Positions 27,468 through 35,929 of a stretch of DNA of 64,000 bases are shown in pieces. Position 1 is the stretch's first letter. Each line of letters opens with the position of its first letter. The translations under genes were made by a program, and so were the position numbers. The notes beneath the pieces are model-generated. The model had not been told where the DNA came from. It did not search any database and saw nothing but the letters and a program-made list of their open reading frames with translations. Source of the stretch: Planctomycetota bacterium (GTDB lineage: Bacteria > Planctomycetota > Phycisphaerae > UBA1845); contig JACQXM010000077.1 of NCBI GenBank assembly GCA_016208685.1, positions 1 through 64,000 on the forward strand. The letters are read 5' to 3'.

Positions 27468-27782
27468 TCATCCGCGCAACTGCGCCGCCATGTCCACATC
27501 CACGGTTGCCAGGTTCTTATACAGGTTAATGCAGATGCCCACCGCCAGCGCCGCCTCCGCCGCGGCCAGCACGATCACGAACGCCGCCGTGATTTGCCCA
27601 TCCAGCCGTCCCGGGCCCAGGTACCGATCAAACGCCACCAGGTTGATGTTGGCGCTGTTGAGCACCAGCTCCACGCCAATCAGGATGCCGATGGCGTTGC
27701 GCTTGGTCATCATGGTGAACAGACCGGCGCAGAAGAAGACGGCGCCCAACACCAGGTAATGAGTCAGCCCGATGGTCATCAT
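27468..27782 (-). CDS. nuoK: NADH-quinone oxidoreductase subunit K
   Basis: 104 residues, with two consecutive ATG codons at 27782 and 27779. Three membrane spans carry the family signatures GVELVLNSANINLVAF and FVIVLAAAEAALAVGICIN, including the two conserved membrane glutamates of the proton path. Length matches typical NuoK (about 100). It starts three bases after the nuoJ stop, so translation is probably coupled. Confidence 0.96.
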   Translation of the reverse strand: MMTIGLTHYLVLGAVFFCAGLFTMMTKRNAIGILIGVELVLNSANINLVAFDRYLGPGRLDGQITAAFVIVLAAAEAALAVGICINLYKNLATVDVDMAAQLRG

Positions 27783-27785
27783 CCG

Positions 27786-28646
27786 CTATCGGTCCTGTCG
27801 CGCCAGATGCGCCGCGCCCACCATGACGATCATCAGCAGCACACCCGCCACCTCAAAGGGTACCAGATACGTCGTCAGCAACCCCCGCCCCAGATCCGCC
27901 ACCGCGGCGCCGGGCACTGCGCCTTCCGGACCGCTCCATCGCGTACGCACCAGCACCAGCCACAGCGCCGAGAAAAGCGCAGCACAGACCAGGGCCGCCC
28001 CCACCAGCTCGATTACTTTGGGCTCGAAACGCACCCAGGGCGACTTGCTGGTGAGCATCACGCCGAAGATGAGCAGCACCAGGGTCCCGCCCACGTACAC
28101 GATAAGCTGAATGGCGCCCAGGAAGTTCGCCGCGAGCAGAAAGTAGAGCAACGAAACCGCGCCCAGCGCCGCGAACAACCAGACGGCCATGCGCACGATG
28201 TTCTTGCTGACACACACGCCGATCGCGGCCGCGGCGGCCGTCCCGGCAACCAGGTAGAACAGGACCGCCTCCACCGGCCCGGACGGGGCGGCGCTGGTCA
28301 CGCCGATGCGCTCCGCCGCGGGCACTTCCGCGGCCAGCCCCGGTCCGGAAAACAAGCACACCCAGAACGCGGCCAGGCCAAATCGGGACAACGGGGTGCC
28401 CCATCGCTTCAGCGGTGGGGGAGTCGATTCTCCGGGTACCGGTGCCGGGCGGGTGGCCGGGCCAGGCGCGTCCGCCGCAGGCGAACAAGCGCCGCGATGC
28501 TCACTCGCACAAGCCGCGCCCCGCGCGCCAATGACCGGCTGGAAAGCCGGTCCCACAGCGCCAATCGATGAGAAAGCCAATCCCACAGCGCCGATTGATG
28601 GGTAAGCCGGTCCCACAGCGCCGGACGACACCCGCAAAGCAGCCAT
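27786..28646 (-). CDS. nuoJ: NADH-quinone oxidoreductase subunit J with repeat-encoded N-terminal extension
   Basis: 286 residues from the ATG at 28646; a TTG at 28664 is also in frame, and a TTG at 28391 would give a much shorter form starting with a signal-like stretch (SRFGLAAFWVCLFSGPGLAAE). The core (about residue 120 onward) has the NuoJ pattern of five spans with ANFLGAIQLIVYVGGTLVLLIFGVML. The first ~85 residues are not NuoJ-like: they are encoded by three tandem 30-base repeats (28531-28620) and a CCATCGCT-TC-AGCGGTGG palindrome (28401-28418), both dispersed elements. The true start may therefore lie inside the annotated frame. Directly follows nuoH; nuoI is absent. Confidence 0.9.
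   Translation of the reverse strand: MAALRVSSGAVGPAYPSIGAVGLAFSSIGAVGPAFQPVIGARGAACASEHRGACSPAADAPGPATRPAPVPGESTPPPLKRWGTPLSRFGLAAFWVCLFSGPGLAAEVPAAERIGVTSAAPSGPVEAVLFYLVAGTAAAAAIGVCVSKNIVRMAVWLFAALGAVSLLYFLLAANFLGAIQLIVYVGGTLVLLIFGVMLTSKSPWVRFEPKVIELVGAALVCAALFSALWLVLVRTRWSGPEGAVPGAAVADLGRGLLTTYLVPFEVAGVLLMIVMVGAAHLARQDR
28531..28620. repeat. Three tandem 30-base repeats in the nuoJ 5' region
   Basis: Three units of exactly 30 bases (28531-28560, 28561-28590, 28591-28620) each end in 'cccacagcg'. Read on the minus strand each is GCTGTGGGA(C/T)(C/T)GGCTT..., the same module that occurs singly near 22960 and 30868. They encode a ten-residue period (GAVGPA/GAVGLA) if translated with nuoJ. Confidence 0.9.
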
Positions 28647-28667
28647 GCGCTCGTTGGAACTCAAACC

Positions 28668-30356
28668 TCACGCTCCCGGCAGTGGGTCCACCACGAGATT
28701 CCCCACCAGCCGCCGGCGATGGTAGAACCCGTACAGGGCGATCACGGGAAAAACCAGAGCAAAGCCCATGCCAAGAAGCCCCAGTACCCAGTTGGTGGCC
28801 GCCGCGATCCAGCCCCACGTCCAGCTCGACGAGGTGGACGCCCAGGTCCAGAGCGTGGCGCCCAAAAGCAGCAGCATGGTCAGGGGCAGCAACACCTGCA
28901 CACAGGCATACAGCACCTGGTCGATGCGGATGCGCGGCAGCGTCCAGCGCAGCCAAATCTGCACATACAGCAGAAACAGACACTTGGCCATGAACCAGAT
29001 CGGACCGGCGATCAGCAGGCCGCTCACGCCGCGAGCGAGCAGCCCCGTGCCGAACCACTCCGTGACCTTGCCGGACCACGAGGCCGGCAGCGGCGAACCC
29101 CAGCCCCCGAGGAACAGGGCCGTCGCCAGCCCGCAAACCACGAACATCGCGGCGTACTCGGCGAAAAAGAACAGCGCCCAGCGGAAGCCGGAATACTCGG
29201 TGTGGAAGCCCGCCACCAGTTCGCTCTCCGCCTCCGGCAGGTCAAACGGCGCGCGCTTGCAGCTTGCCAGCGAGGCGATGTAGTACGAAACGAAGGCCAC
29301 GAAGGCGAAGGGGTTGGAAAACGCCAGCCACGCAAACCACCCGCCGGATTGCGCCTCTCCGATGACCCGCAGGCTCAACGATCCCACGCACACGATGGGC
29401 ACCAGCAGGGCCATGCCCATGGGAATCTCGTAGGACACCATCTGGCAGGCCTCGCGCATCGCCCCATACACGCTCCACTTGTTGTTGGAGGCCCAGCCCG
29501 CCAGGATCACGCCCACCACTTCGATGCCCAGCATCGCCAGCACAAAGATGAGCGCCACGTCCAACTCGCGAAACACATACGTAACGCCGAAGGGCAGGGC
29601 GATGAACGCCAGCAGGGAGGGCACGATCGCCAGGTACGGCGCCAGGCGGAAGAGCACGGAGTCGGCGTCGCGGGGAATCAGATCCTCTTTGAGCACCAGT
29701 TTGATACCGTCGGCGAAGGATTGCGCCCAACCGTGCCAGCCCCCGACGCGCATCGGCCCTAGCCGCGACTGGATGCGACCCGCCACCTTGCGCTCCCACC
29801 AGATGAGGAACACGGGGATGACGTTGAACAAACCGACGATGGCCAGAAGCGAGATGACGTCGCGGACCAGGGGGAACTGAAGCGTCCAGATCAACCCGCA
29901 CACCCAGGTGGGCAGTGCCGGCAGGGCTCGCTCCAGCTCGACCAGGCTCAGCGCCGCGCCGAAGTAGCCGTGCACCGCGGGGTCGTCCGCCCGGACGGCC
30001 AGGTCCACCCGCACCCACTCGAACAGCAGGTTCACGCCCCAGGTCAAAAAGCAGGTGCCGATGATGGCCCCGACGAACAGCGGCAGCGCGAGGCGCAGGA
30101 GGATCGGCCCCCAGGCGCGCCAGGTTTTGACGACCAACGCCGCGCCCAGCAGCCCCAGGGCCGTCAGCGCCGGCCCGATCACCAGCAGCAGCGTTCCCGC
30201 CGGGTGCCCGGCCAAGTACCGCCGTGTCGCCCATTGCCCAGCGGCGGCCACCAGACCCAGCAGCACGGCGCCACCGACCGCCTTAGCCGGAAAGCCGGGA
30301 TAGGTACGCAGCGCCCGCGGATTCCAAGGTACGGAAAACTGGGTCAACGACGCCAC
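28668..30356 (-). CDS. nuoH: NADH-quinone oxidoreductase subunit H
   Basis: 562 residues from the GTG at 30356; E. coli NuoH has 325. The extra length is an N-terminal region of about 165 residues with four hydrophobic spans (residues 1-165) and a longer C-terminus. The NuoH core is clear: WWERKVAGRIQSRLGPMRVG, ADGIKLVLKED, GWASNNKWSVYGAMREACQMVSYEI and FDLPEAESELVAGFHTEYSGFRWALFFFAEY. It forms the quinone-binding interface of complex I. It is the first nuo gene of this cluster; nuoI does not follow it, and no nuoA-G genes are in the window. Confidence 0.95.
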   Translation of the reverse strand: MASLTQFSVPWNPRALRTYPGFPAKAVGGAVLLGLVAAAGQWATRRYLAGHPAGTLLLVIGPALTALGLLGAALVVKTWRAWGPILLRLALPLFVGAIIGTCFLTWGVNLLFEWVRVDLAVRADDPAVHGYFGAALSLVELERALPALPTWVCGLIWTLQFPLVRDVISLLAIVGLFNVIPVFLIWWERKVAGRIQSRLGPMRVGGWHGWAQSFADGIKLVLKEDLIPRDADSVLFRLAPYLAIVPSLLAFIALPFGVTYVFRELDVALIFVLAMLGIEVVGVILAGWASNNKWSVYGAMREACQMVSYEIPMGMALLVPIVCVGSLSLRVIGEAQSGGWFAWLAFSNPFAFVAFVSYYIASLASCKRAPFDLPEAESELVAGFHTEYSGFRWALFFFAEYAAMFVVCGLATALFLGGWGSPLPASWSGKVTEWFGTGLLARGVSGLLIAGPIWFMAKCLFLLYVQIWLRWTLPRIRIDQVLYACVQVLLPLTMLLLLGATLWTWASTSSSWTWGWIAAATNWVLGLLGMGFALVFPVIALYGFYHRRRLVGNLVVDPLPGA

Positions 30357-31044
30357 TCCACTCGCCGCCGCGCCTACGGCGGACCCGCCAGACCCCGGAT
30401 GCTAGCCGACCCGGGCCTGGGTGGGAAGGGTCGGCGTAGGCCGGCCAGGCCGCGAGGTTCGAGGCGGTTCCACCCCTCCGCGGACCGGCCCCCGGGCGCG
30501 GTTGCAGGCGGCAGCCGCGGCAGGGTGCTCCCGCCCTAGCAGCCGGTTGCAAAACTCGTGGCATGGGCTTCCAGCCCATGGTCTCACGGGCAGAATGCCC
30601 GTGTTACATCCCGTAGGCCGCTTTTCGCCACGGATCGCTAGAGCGGACGAGGCCGCACCGGCAGGCGTGCCACGAATATGGCATCACCGGGAGGTCAGGC
30701 CGGGCACCATTGTCGTGTCGCATGGGTAACCAACCGCGTCGAGCCGCGGGCTTCAGCCCGCGCGGCCCTACGAAGGCCGAAACCCCGCCGCCAGAGCGAT
30801 CCGCAAACGGTTGAGTATTTGCGAGACACTACACCAGCGCCGCGCCAGGGAGCTGAACCACCTGGGCGCTGTGGGACCGGCTTTCCAGCCGGTCAACGGC
30901 TCTGCCGCGTCGTTCCGCGAGGAGGGGCCGTGGCAACCACCTCGCTTGCTGCTGTCCGGCGGTCCGGACCGTGCTCGCGCACTCTGCATTTGGTCTGGGA
31001 TCCGGTTCCCCCATCGCGGAAGGCAATGCCTGCCCGCCGCGCCT
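30357..31044. repeat. Gene-free stretch with dispersed hairpin repeats
   Basis: About 690 bases upstream of nuoH and downstream of the threonine aldolase gene. It contains the composite unit 'gtggcatgggcttccagcccatg...cacgggcagaatgcccgtg' (30557-30605 and on to ~30633), the GAGCCGCGGGCT-TC-AGCCCGCGC module (30741-30766) and the GTGGGACCGGCTTTCCAGCCGGTC module (30870-30893). The nuo promoter should be in the part near 30357-30540, but I cannot identify it with confidence. No gene is supported. Confidence 0.65.
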
Positions 31045-32076
31045 CTACCGCTCCAACGTCTGGCGCAGGGCGGCGATGGCGAGCTCGACGCCTTCGCGCG
31101 TAACGTCGAGATGAGTGACGGCGCGGATGCGCTGCGGCGCCACGGGGATCATCCACACCCCGCGCGGCCGCAGGGCGTCACACAGCGACTTGCCCGTTCC
31201 CACCCCCGGCTGCACATCAAAGTAGACGATGTTGGTTTCCACGGCGGCAAGGTCCACGGACACGCCGGGCATGCGGGCGATGGCTTCCGCCAGGTGTCGG
31301 GCGTTGGCATGGTCCTCGGCCAGGCGCTGAACGTTGTGCTCCAGCGCGTAGAGCGCCGCCGCCGCCAGGATGCCCGCCTGCCGCATGCCGCCGCCGAACA
31401 TCTTGCGAAAGCGGTGCACGCGCTGGATGGTCTGCCGCGTGCTGGCCACGATCGACCCCACCGGCGCCCCCAACCCCTTGGAAAAGCACATGGAGACGGT
31501 GTCGAAGAAGCGCGTGTATTGCCGGGAATCGTGGCCTTTGGCGATGCAGGCGTTCATCAGCCGGGCGCCGTCAAGGTGCATCTTGAGGCCGAACTCGTCG
31601 GCCACACCGCGGATGGCCTCGATCGCCTCCAGGCTCCAGCACGTGCCCCCGCCGCGGTTGTGGGTGTTCTCCACCACCACCAGCGCCGAGCGCGGATAGT
31701 GCGAATCCGGCGGGCGCACCGCGGTGCGCACCTGGTCGGCGGTGAACAGTCCGCGTTCGCCGGCAAGCAGCCGCAGGGAACAACCCGAAAGCCCCGCCGG
31801 GGCACCCGCTTCGTAATGGTAAATGTGGCTGTCGGCGTGGGCGATGACCTCGTCGCCCGGCTGCGTCTGGGCGCGGATCGACGTCTGATTGGCCATGGAG
31901 CCGGAGGGGACGAAGATCGCCGCCTCCTTGCCCAGCAGTTCGGCGCAGCGTTCCTGAAGACGGTTGACGGTGGGATCGTCGCCGAAAACGTCGTCGCCGA
32001 CCTCGGCACTAGCCATCGCCTGGCGCATGGCCGGCGAGGGACGCGTCACGGTATCGCTACGCAGGTCAACGAGCAT
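31045..32076 (-). CDS. ltaE: Low-specificity L-threonine aldolase
   Basis: 343 residues from the ATG at 32076 ([17 protein letters not shown]); a TTG four codons upstream is less likely. PLP-dependent enzyme that cleaves threonine or allo-threonine to glycine and acetaldehyde in the cytoplasm. The family start DLRSDTVT, the substrate-side motif [20 protein letters not shown] (Asp to the PLP ring nitrogen; here KMHLDGARL) and the Schiff-base lysine in [13 protein letters not shown] are all present. Length matches the family (about 340). It stands alone, with repeat-rich gaps on one side. Confidence 0.93.
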   Translation of the reverse strand: MLVDLRSDTVTRPSPAMRQAMASAEVGDDVFGDDPTVNRLQERCAELLGKEAAIFVPSGSMANQTSIRAQTQPGDEVIAHADSHIYHYEAGAPAGLSGCSLRLLAGERGLFTADQVRTAVRPPDSHYPRSALVVVENTHNRGGGTCWSLEAIEAIRGVADEFGLKMHLDGARLMNACIAKGHDSRQYTRFFDTVSMCFSKGLGAPVGSIVASTRQTIQRVHRFRKMFGGGMRQAGILAAAALYALEHNVQRLAEDHANARHLAEAIARMPGVSVDLAAVETNIVYFDVQPGVGTGKSLCDALRPRGVWMIPVAPQRIRAVTHLDVTREGVELAIAALRQTLER

Positions 32077-32297
32077 GGGAAACGTCAAAACGCCAAAAAA
32101 CGTCGAAAAGCCACAAAGTCCGAACGTCGAAACGGCGCAGCCACGAAAGCACGGAACGGCGAGGAGCCGCAGCCAGGGGGCACGGCAAGTTTGCTGCGCA
32201 GACGGCCGCGCACGGCGCGTAGACGACCATCCGCGAAAAGGGAAGCTCCTTTCCGATTGCGGCGCTGCTTGGCCGGCGCGGGTCCGCGCACGCTCAC

Positions 32298-32885
32298 CTA
32301 ATCCTTGGCGGCGAGCATCTGGTGCCGTAGGGCCGCCTCCACCTGAAGCACGTTGGGACCGGCGAGCTGCACCAGGTTCAGCAGGTCCGTCATGGTCGAG
32401 ACCTCTTCCACTTGCTCGTCAACGAACCACTGGAGGAAGCTGCGCGTGGCGTAGTCCTTCTCCCCCTCGGCCTGGGTCACCAGTTCGTTGATTCGTCGCG
32501 TGATGTCGAGCTCGCTGTCCAGGGCCGCCTGCACGACTTCCTCGACGCTGCCGTAGTCCGCGCGCGGCTTGTCGACGGCCTCCAGGGTGACGGCGCCGCC
32601 GACGTCGCGCAAGAAACCCACGATCTTCAGGGCGTGGCCGCGTTCCTCGTCCGCCTGCTTGAGGAAGCGCTGCGCCAGAATCCGCAGACCCATGCGGTCA
32701 AAGGCACAGCTCATGGCCAGGTACTTGTGCGAGGCGTAGAACTCCGCGGCCACCTGATCGCTCAGCTTGGCGTTCATCTTCTGCGAGATCATCATATGGT
32801 TGCTCCTCGCGGATCGAGCCCGCACCGGCGCCGGCCTGCGCGCCGCAGGCGCCTTCCTGCCGGGTTTGGCCTTCTTTTTTGCCAT
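32298..32885 (-). CDS. Ferritin (FtnA-like), possibly with a basic N-terminal tail
   Basis: 195 residues from the ATG at 32885, or about 165 from the ATG at 32795, which has a strong GAGGAG ribosome site eight bases upstream. The core (from [19 protein letters not shown]) is a standard non-haem ferritin: [12 protein letters not shown] with the first Glu ligand, EERGHALKI (E..H ferroxidase pair), and a later DEQVEEVS segment. It stores iron as ferric oxide in a 24-mer shell. The optional 30-residue tail is Lys/Arg/Ala-rich ([11 protein letters not shown]) and would be a DNA-binding-like extension. The ribosome site favours the short form; the coding look of the tail favours the long one. Confidence 0.88.
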   Translation of the reverse strand: MAKKKAKPGRKAPAARRPAPVRARSARSNHMMISQKMNAKLSDQVAAEFYASHKYLAMSCAFDRMGLRILAQRFLKQADEERGHALKIVGFLRDVGGAVTLEAVDKPRADYGSVEEVVQAALDSELDITRRINELVTQAEGEKDYATRSFLQWFVDEQVEEVSTMTDLLNLVQLAGPNVLQVEAALRHQMLAAKD

Positions 32886-33600
32886 CGACGGCCATGGTAA
32901 GACTCGCCGCCGCCAGCGTCAACCGACGCAAGAAGCGATGAAGCCGAGGCTGGGCACGGGTGCACACGTTCGTCCGCCCTCCGGGCGGAGGTGGTGGTGG
33001 GCGGCTCGTTACCAGGGGTTGAAACCCCTGGCAACGATCGCGCGCCCTCCGGGCGCAAGCGGCCGCGACGATGCCTGGGCGTGGCCCTCGTTGAGCCGCC
33101 GACGATCGCGCGCCCTCCGGGCGGGAGCGGCTCCCCGGTACACCCCAGGCGCAAGTGGTGGTAGGCGGCTCGTCTCCAGAGGTTGAGAACGTGGCAACCA
33201 TCGCGCGCCCCGAGGCGCAAGCGGCCGCGACGATGCCTGGGCGTGGCCCTCGTTGAGCCGCCGACGATCGCGCGCCCCCGGCGTGGGCGGCCGCCCGGTG
33301 AACTCGGCACCCCAGTCGCAGGGCCGCCGGCAGACCTCCAGGGGCTTTCAGTTTTCGTCGTTGCGATTCGCGGACCCTGGTTTCCAACCTGAAACAAGGG
33401 GTTGAAAAGGCACTCTGGGACAGAAACCAAGACAATTGGAAGGCCCTGGGCAGACTCCGCGGTGGTTTGCCCGCCGTGCGCCGCGTCAGTAGGATCGCTT
33501 CGGAGTTGCAGCGCCGTGGCGCACCCCGTTCGTTGGCGCCCGCGGCGGCGTGTGCATGATGCGGGCGCTACGCGCCGGCCACGGCGGATTCAGGCAATCT
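32886..33600. repeat. Gene-free stretch with a ~125-base direct repeat
   Basis: Two diverged copies of a unit of roughly 125 bases lie at about 32991-33117 and 33155-33278, offset near 162. The best part, from 'gcgcaagcggccgcgacgat' onward, runs for about 60 identical bases (starts 33053 and 33215). A perfect palindrome CCAGGGGTT-GA-AACCCCTGG lies at 33012-33031 in the first copy and is degenerate in the second. Open frames through this region are repeat shadows. The last part (33400-33600) should hold the promoter of the PhzF-like gene. Confidence 0.75.
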
Positions 33601-34536
33601 ATGTCGTCACGTTCCTACTTCGTCGTCGATGCTTTCACGGCCGAGCCGTTCGCCGGTAACCCCGCGGCCGTGGTGCCGGACGCGGAAGGACTGGACGAGC
33701 GAACCATGCAGGCGATCGCCGCGGAGTTCAACCTCAGCGAAACGACCTTCGTCCTGCCGCCCACGGAGCGCTCCGATGCGCACCCCGCTTTTCGTTTCCG
33801 CTGGTTCACGCCGACGACGGAGGTGGACATGTGCGGCCACGCCACCGTGGCCGGGGTGCACGCCCTTGCGGAATCCGGTCGGATTCCGGACGACGACGAC
33901 GCCGCGAGCGTGCCGGTGCGGATTGAAACGCGCGGCGGCACGCTGACCGCCTTCCTGGAGCGCCTGCCCGGGGATCCGTCGCGGCGCGTCGTGTGGCTGC
34001 AACTGGTTGATCCGATCCTGTCACCGCACAACGCGGATCGCGCGGCGCTGGCCGCGGCGCTGAACCTGCCGTGCGATGCGTTCGCCGAGGAGCTCCCGGT
34101 GATGCGCACGCAGGACCGCGACCTGCTGGTGTTCGTCCGGAGTTTCCTGGCCATGAACGATGCCCGGCCGGATTTCGCGCGGCTTGCAGCATGGATGCGG
34201 CGCGAAGACCTTCGCGGCCTGTCGCTGGCCACGGCGAACACCATAACACCGTCCGTGAACCTGCAATCGCGTTTCTTCGCCCCGGCGGCGGGTGTGGATG
34301 AAGACCCGGTGACCGGCAGTGTGCACGGCCCACTGGCGGCGTACGCCGTGCTGCACGGCCTGGTGCCGTTGCGCGACGGCGTGGCGGGGATGCAATGCGT
34401 GCAGGCCAAGGCCGGCGGCCGGGCGGGGCTGATCTGGGCCCTGGTCAGCGTGCAGCCCGACGGCACTTTCCGCGTTCGCATCGGGGGGCAGGCGGTTACT
34501 ATCATGCGCGGGAGCTTATGCCTCGCCGCGCCGTAG
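33601..34536 (+). CDS. PhzF-family isomerase/epimerase-like protein
   Basis: 311 residues from the ATG at 33601. The N-terminus YFVVDAFTAEPFAGNPAAVV and the following AEFNLSETTFVLP are diagnostic of the PhzF / diaminopimelate-epimerase-like fold; the Glu in LSET is the usual catalytic acid. The second half-domain has FAPAAGVDEDPVTGSVHGPLA, the conserved DPVTGSAH-type motif. PhzF itself isomerises dihydro-3-hydroxyanthranilate in phenazine synthesis, but most homologues have unknown substrates and no phenazine genes are near. It overlaps the lipid kinase start by 19 bases, so the two are co-transcribed. Confidence 0.9.
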   Translation: MSSRSYFVVDAFTAEPFAGNPAAVVPDAEGLDERTMQAIAAEFNLSETTFVLPPTERSDAHPAFRFRWFTPTTEVDMCGHATVAGVHALAESGRIPDDDDAASVPVRIETRGGTLTAFLERLPGDPSRRVVWLQLVDPILSPHNADRAALAAALNLPCDAFAEELPVMRTQDRDLLVFVRSFLAMNDARPDFARLAAWMRREDLRGLSLATANTITPSVNLQSRFFAPAAGVDEDPVTGSVHGPLAAYAVLHGLVPLRDGVAGMQCVQAKAGGRAGLIWALVSVQPDGTFRVRIGGQAVTIMRGSLCLAAP

Positions 34537-35543
34537 CCATCCTCAACCCCATCTCCGGCCGACGGAACATGCTCCCCCTGGTGCGCGATATCGGGCGGAT
34601 GCTCCGGCGCGAAGGCGGCGAATTGGAGATTCTGACCACCGGCCGGGCGAATCATGCCACGGAGCTGGCGACCGCAATTCCCGCGGATGTTGAGGTCGTG
34701 CTGGTGGTAGGCGGGGATGGCACGGTGTGCGAAGTCATCAACGGACTTCCGCGCCGCGGCCTACCCATCGTGATCCTGCGCACGGGAACCGAGAACCTCC
34801 TGGCGCGGGAATTGCGAATGCCCACGGAACCCATCGATGTGGCGCGCACGCTGTTGCACGGAGAGTCACACTCGCTGGATGTAGGGTTGATCAATGGAAG
34901 GCGGTTCGTGGCGGTCGCCGGCGTGGGGTTTGACGCCGAATGCGTACAGCGCATGAACCGCGTCCGCCGCGGGCACATCACGCATGCGGACTACTTCTGG
35001 CCCATCTGGCGGACCTTCTGGGCACATCGGTTCCCCGCGCTGCGCGTGGAGGCCGACGGGGAGTGCGTCTTTGAGGGTCGCGGTCTGGCGCTGATCGGCA
35101 TCATCGCCCAGTACTCCGGCGGCCTGCGTATCCTGTCCCAGGCGCGCTTCGACGACGGGCTGCTCGATCTGTGTGTGTTCGCGTGCTCGTCGCGGCTGGA
35201 GCTCATCGGACACGCGCAACGGGCGTTTCGCCGGCGGCACATCGGCTCGCGAGGGGTCCTGTATCGCCAGGTAACGAGCGTACACATCGACTCGCCCGAC
35301 CCGGTCCTCCTCGAAGTGGATGGCGAAGAGGCCGGGCACTTGCCGGCGCGCTGCGAGGTAGAGGCGCGCAGCGTCTGTTATCTTCGCCTCCGGCCCGCGG
35401 CGACCCCAGCCGCGCCGCGTGGCGGCGTCCCGGTCTGGTACAACTCCGCGCTCGCCCGCCTGGCGGACTGGCTGATTGGGCGCAGCCCGAAGCCGCCCTC
35501 GGAGTCGGCGAAAAAACGCCGTATCTCGTTGACAGGCTGCTGA
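34518..35543 (+). CDS. Diacylglycerol/lipid kinase family protein
   Basis: 341 residues from the ATG at 34518, which has GGGAGC upstream and lies inside the end of the PhzF-like gene. The catalytic domain of the DagK/YegS/sphingosine-kinase family is clear: AILNPISGRRN at the start, the nucleotide loop VVGGDGTVCEVINGL and the GTENLLARELRMP motif. A C-terminal half-barrel includes DDGLLDLCVF and VDGEE. Such enzymes phosphorylate diacylglycerol or related lipids at the membrane. The C-terminal tail (last ~50 residues) is Pro/Ser-rich and not part of the family core. The substrate is not determinable here. Confidence 0.88.
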   Translation: MPRRAVAILNPISGRRNMLPLVRDIGRMLRREGGELEILTTGRANHATELATAIPADVEVVLVVGGDGTVCEVINGLPRRGLPIVILRTGTENLLARELRMPTEPIDVARTLLHGESHSLDVGLINGRRFVAVAGVGFDAECVQRMNRVRRGHITHADYFWPIWRTFWAHRFPALRVEADGECVFEGRGLALIGIIAQYSGGLRILSQARFDDGLLDLCVFACSSRLELIGHAQRAFRRRHIGSRGVLYRQVTSVHIDSPDPVLLEVDGEEAGHLPARCEVEARSVCYLRLRPAATPAAPRGGVPVWYNSALARLADWLIGRSPKPPSESAKKRRISLTGC

Positions 35544-35556
35544 CTACAGGAACAAT
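35529..35556 (+). promoter_or_regulatory. Candidate sigma70-type promoter at the end of the lipid kinase gene
   Basis: TTGACA (35529-35534, perfect -35) is followed after 16 bases by AACAAT (35551-35556, four of six -10 bases). It overlaps the lipid kinase stop and points to the bc-complex locus, whose first gene starts at 35930. The leader would be about 370 bases long. A single-site match, so only tentative. Confidence 0.4.
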
Positions 35557-35929
35557 ACCGCGACCCTCGGTTATCCACGTGTGGCGACATGGACGGTCCG
35601 GTGGGTTGGTTTTGCGAGCGCTTTGTGAATTATTTCACAAAATCACGCCGGCCGGCACCGCAGGAACGTACGAATAGTAGACCGAGGACCAAGGCGAGAT
35701 TGCGCCGAGCGTAGTTGGGCTTCGAGGCATTGGCTTTCCCGCGCCGTCGCCGGCCTGCCGGATCGACAGGCCGGCCGGCAGCCGGCACGAGGTCCCGGGG
35801 CGGCAGCCATCAGCAGCACGAATGGCATCGCGGTGCCTCGCCAGGCGCGGCGCCATAATGTGGCGGTCGTGGTCCCCGCGGCTCGCGCGCGATCGAGCCA
35901 AGTGCACAGGGCAAACGGCGGATGAGCGA
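35544..35929. other. Gap upstream of the bc-complex locus
   Basis: About 390 bases without a gene. It contains the CRP/FNR-like palindrome at 35624-35639 in a short AT-rich patch ('ctttgtgaattatttcacaaaatcac'), a single DnaA-box-like 'ttatccacg' (35571-35579) and GC-rich sequence with an inverted 'gccggcctgccggatcgacaggccggc' stem near 35749-35775. No small ORF looks convincing. Confidence 0.5.
35624..35639. promoter_or_regulatory. CRP/FNR-family operator-like palindrome
   Basis: TGTGA-ATTATT-TCACA exactly matches the TGTGA-N6-TCACA half-site arrangement of CRP-type regulators and lies in an AT-rich island of a GC-rich gap. It is about 70 bases downstream of the candidate promoter and 290 bases upstream of the first gene of the respiratory locus. 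Redox or cAMP-type control of that locus is an inference; no regulator gene is in the window. Confidence 0.5.

Noticed and set aside
28531..28620. Three 30-base repeats as a CRISPR array
   Set aside because: Units are contiguous with no spacers and no cas genes are present; they are a tandem repeat.
30557..30633. Composite hairpins (also near 3171, 7981, 16019) as intrinsic terminators
   Set aside because: They lack T-tracts and recur in unrelated positions, so dispersed repeats are a better explanation.
33009..33435. ORFs in the duplicated region between ferritin and the PhzF-like gene
   Set aside because: They read through the direct repeats in several frames and resemble no protein.
35571..35579. 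DnaA-box-like TTATCCACG
   Set aside because: Single match (8 of 9) without other boxes, AT-rich unwinding region or dnaA/dnaN genes, so not an origin.
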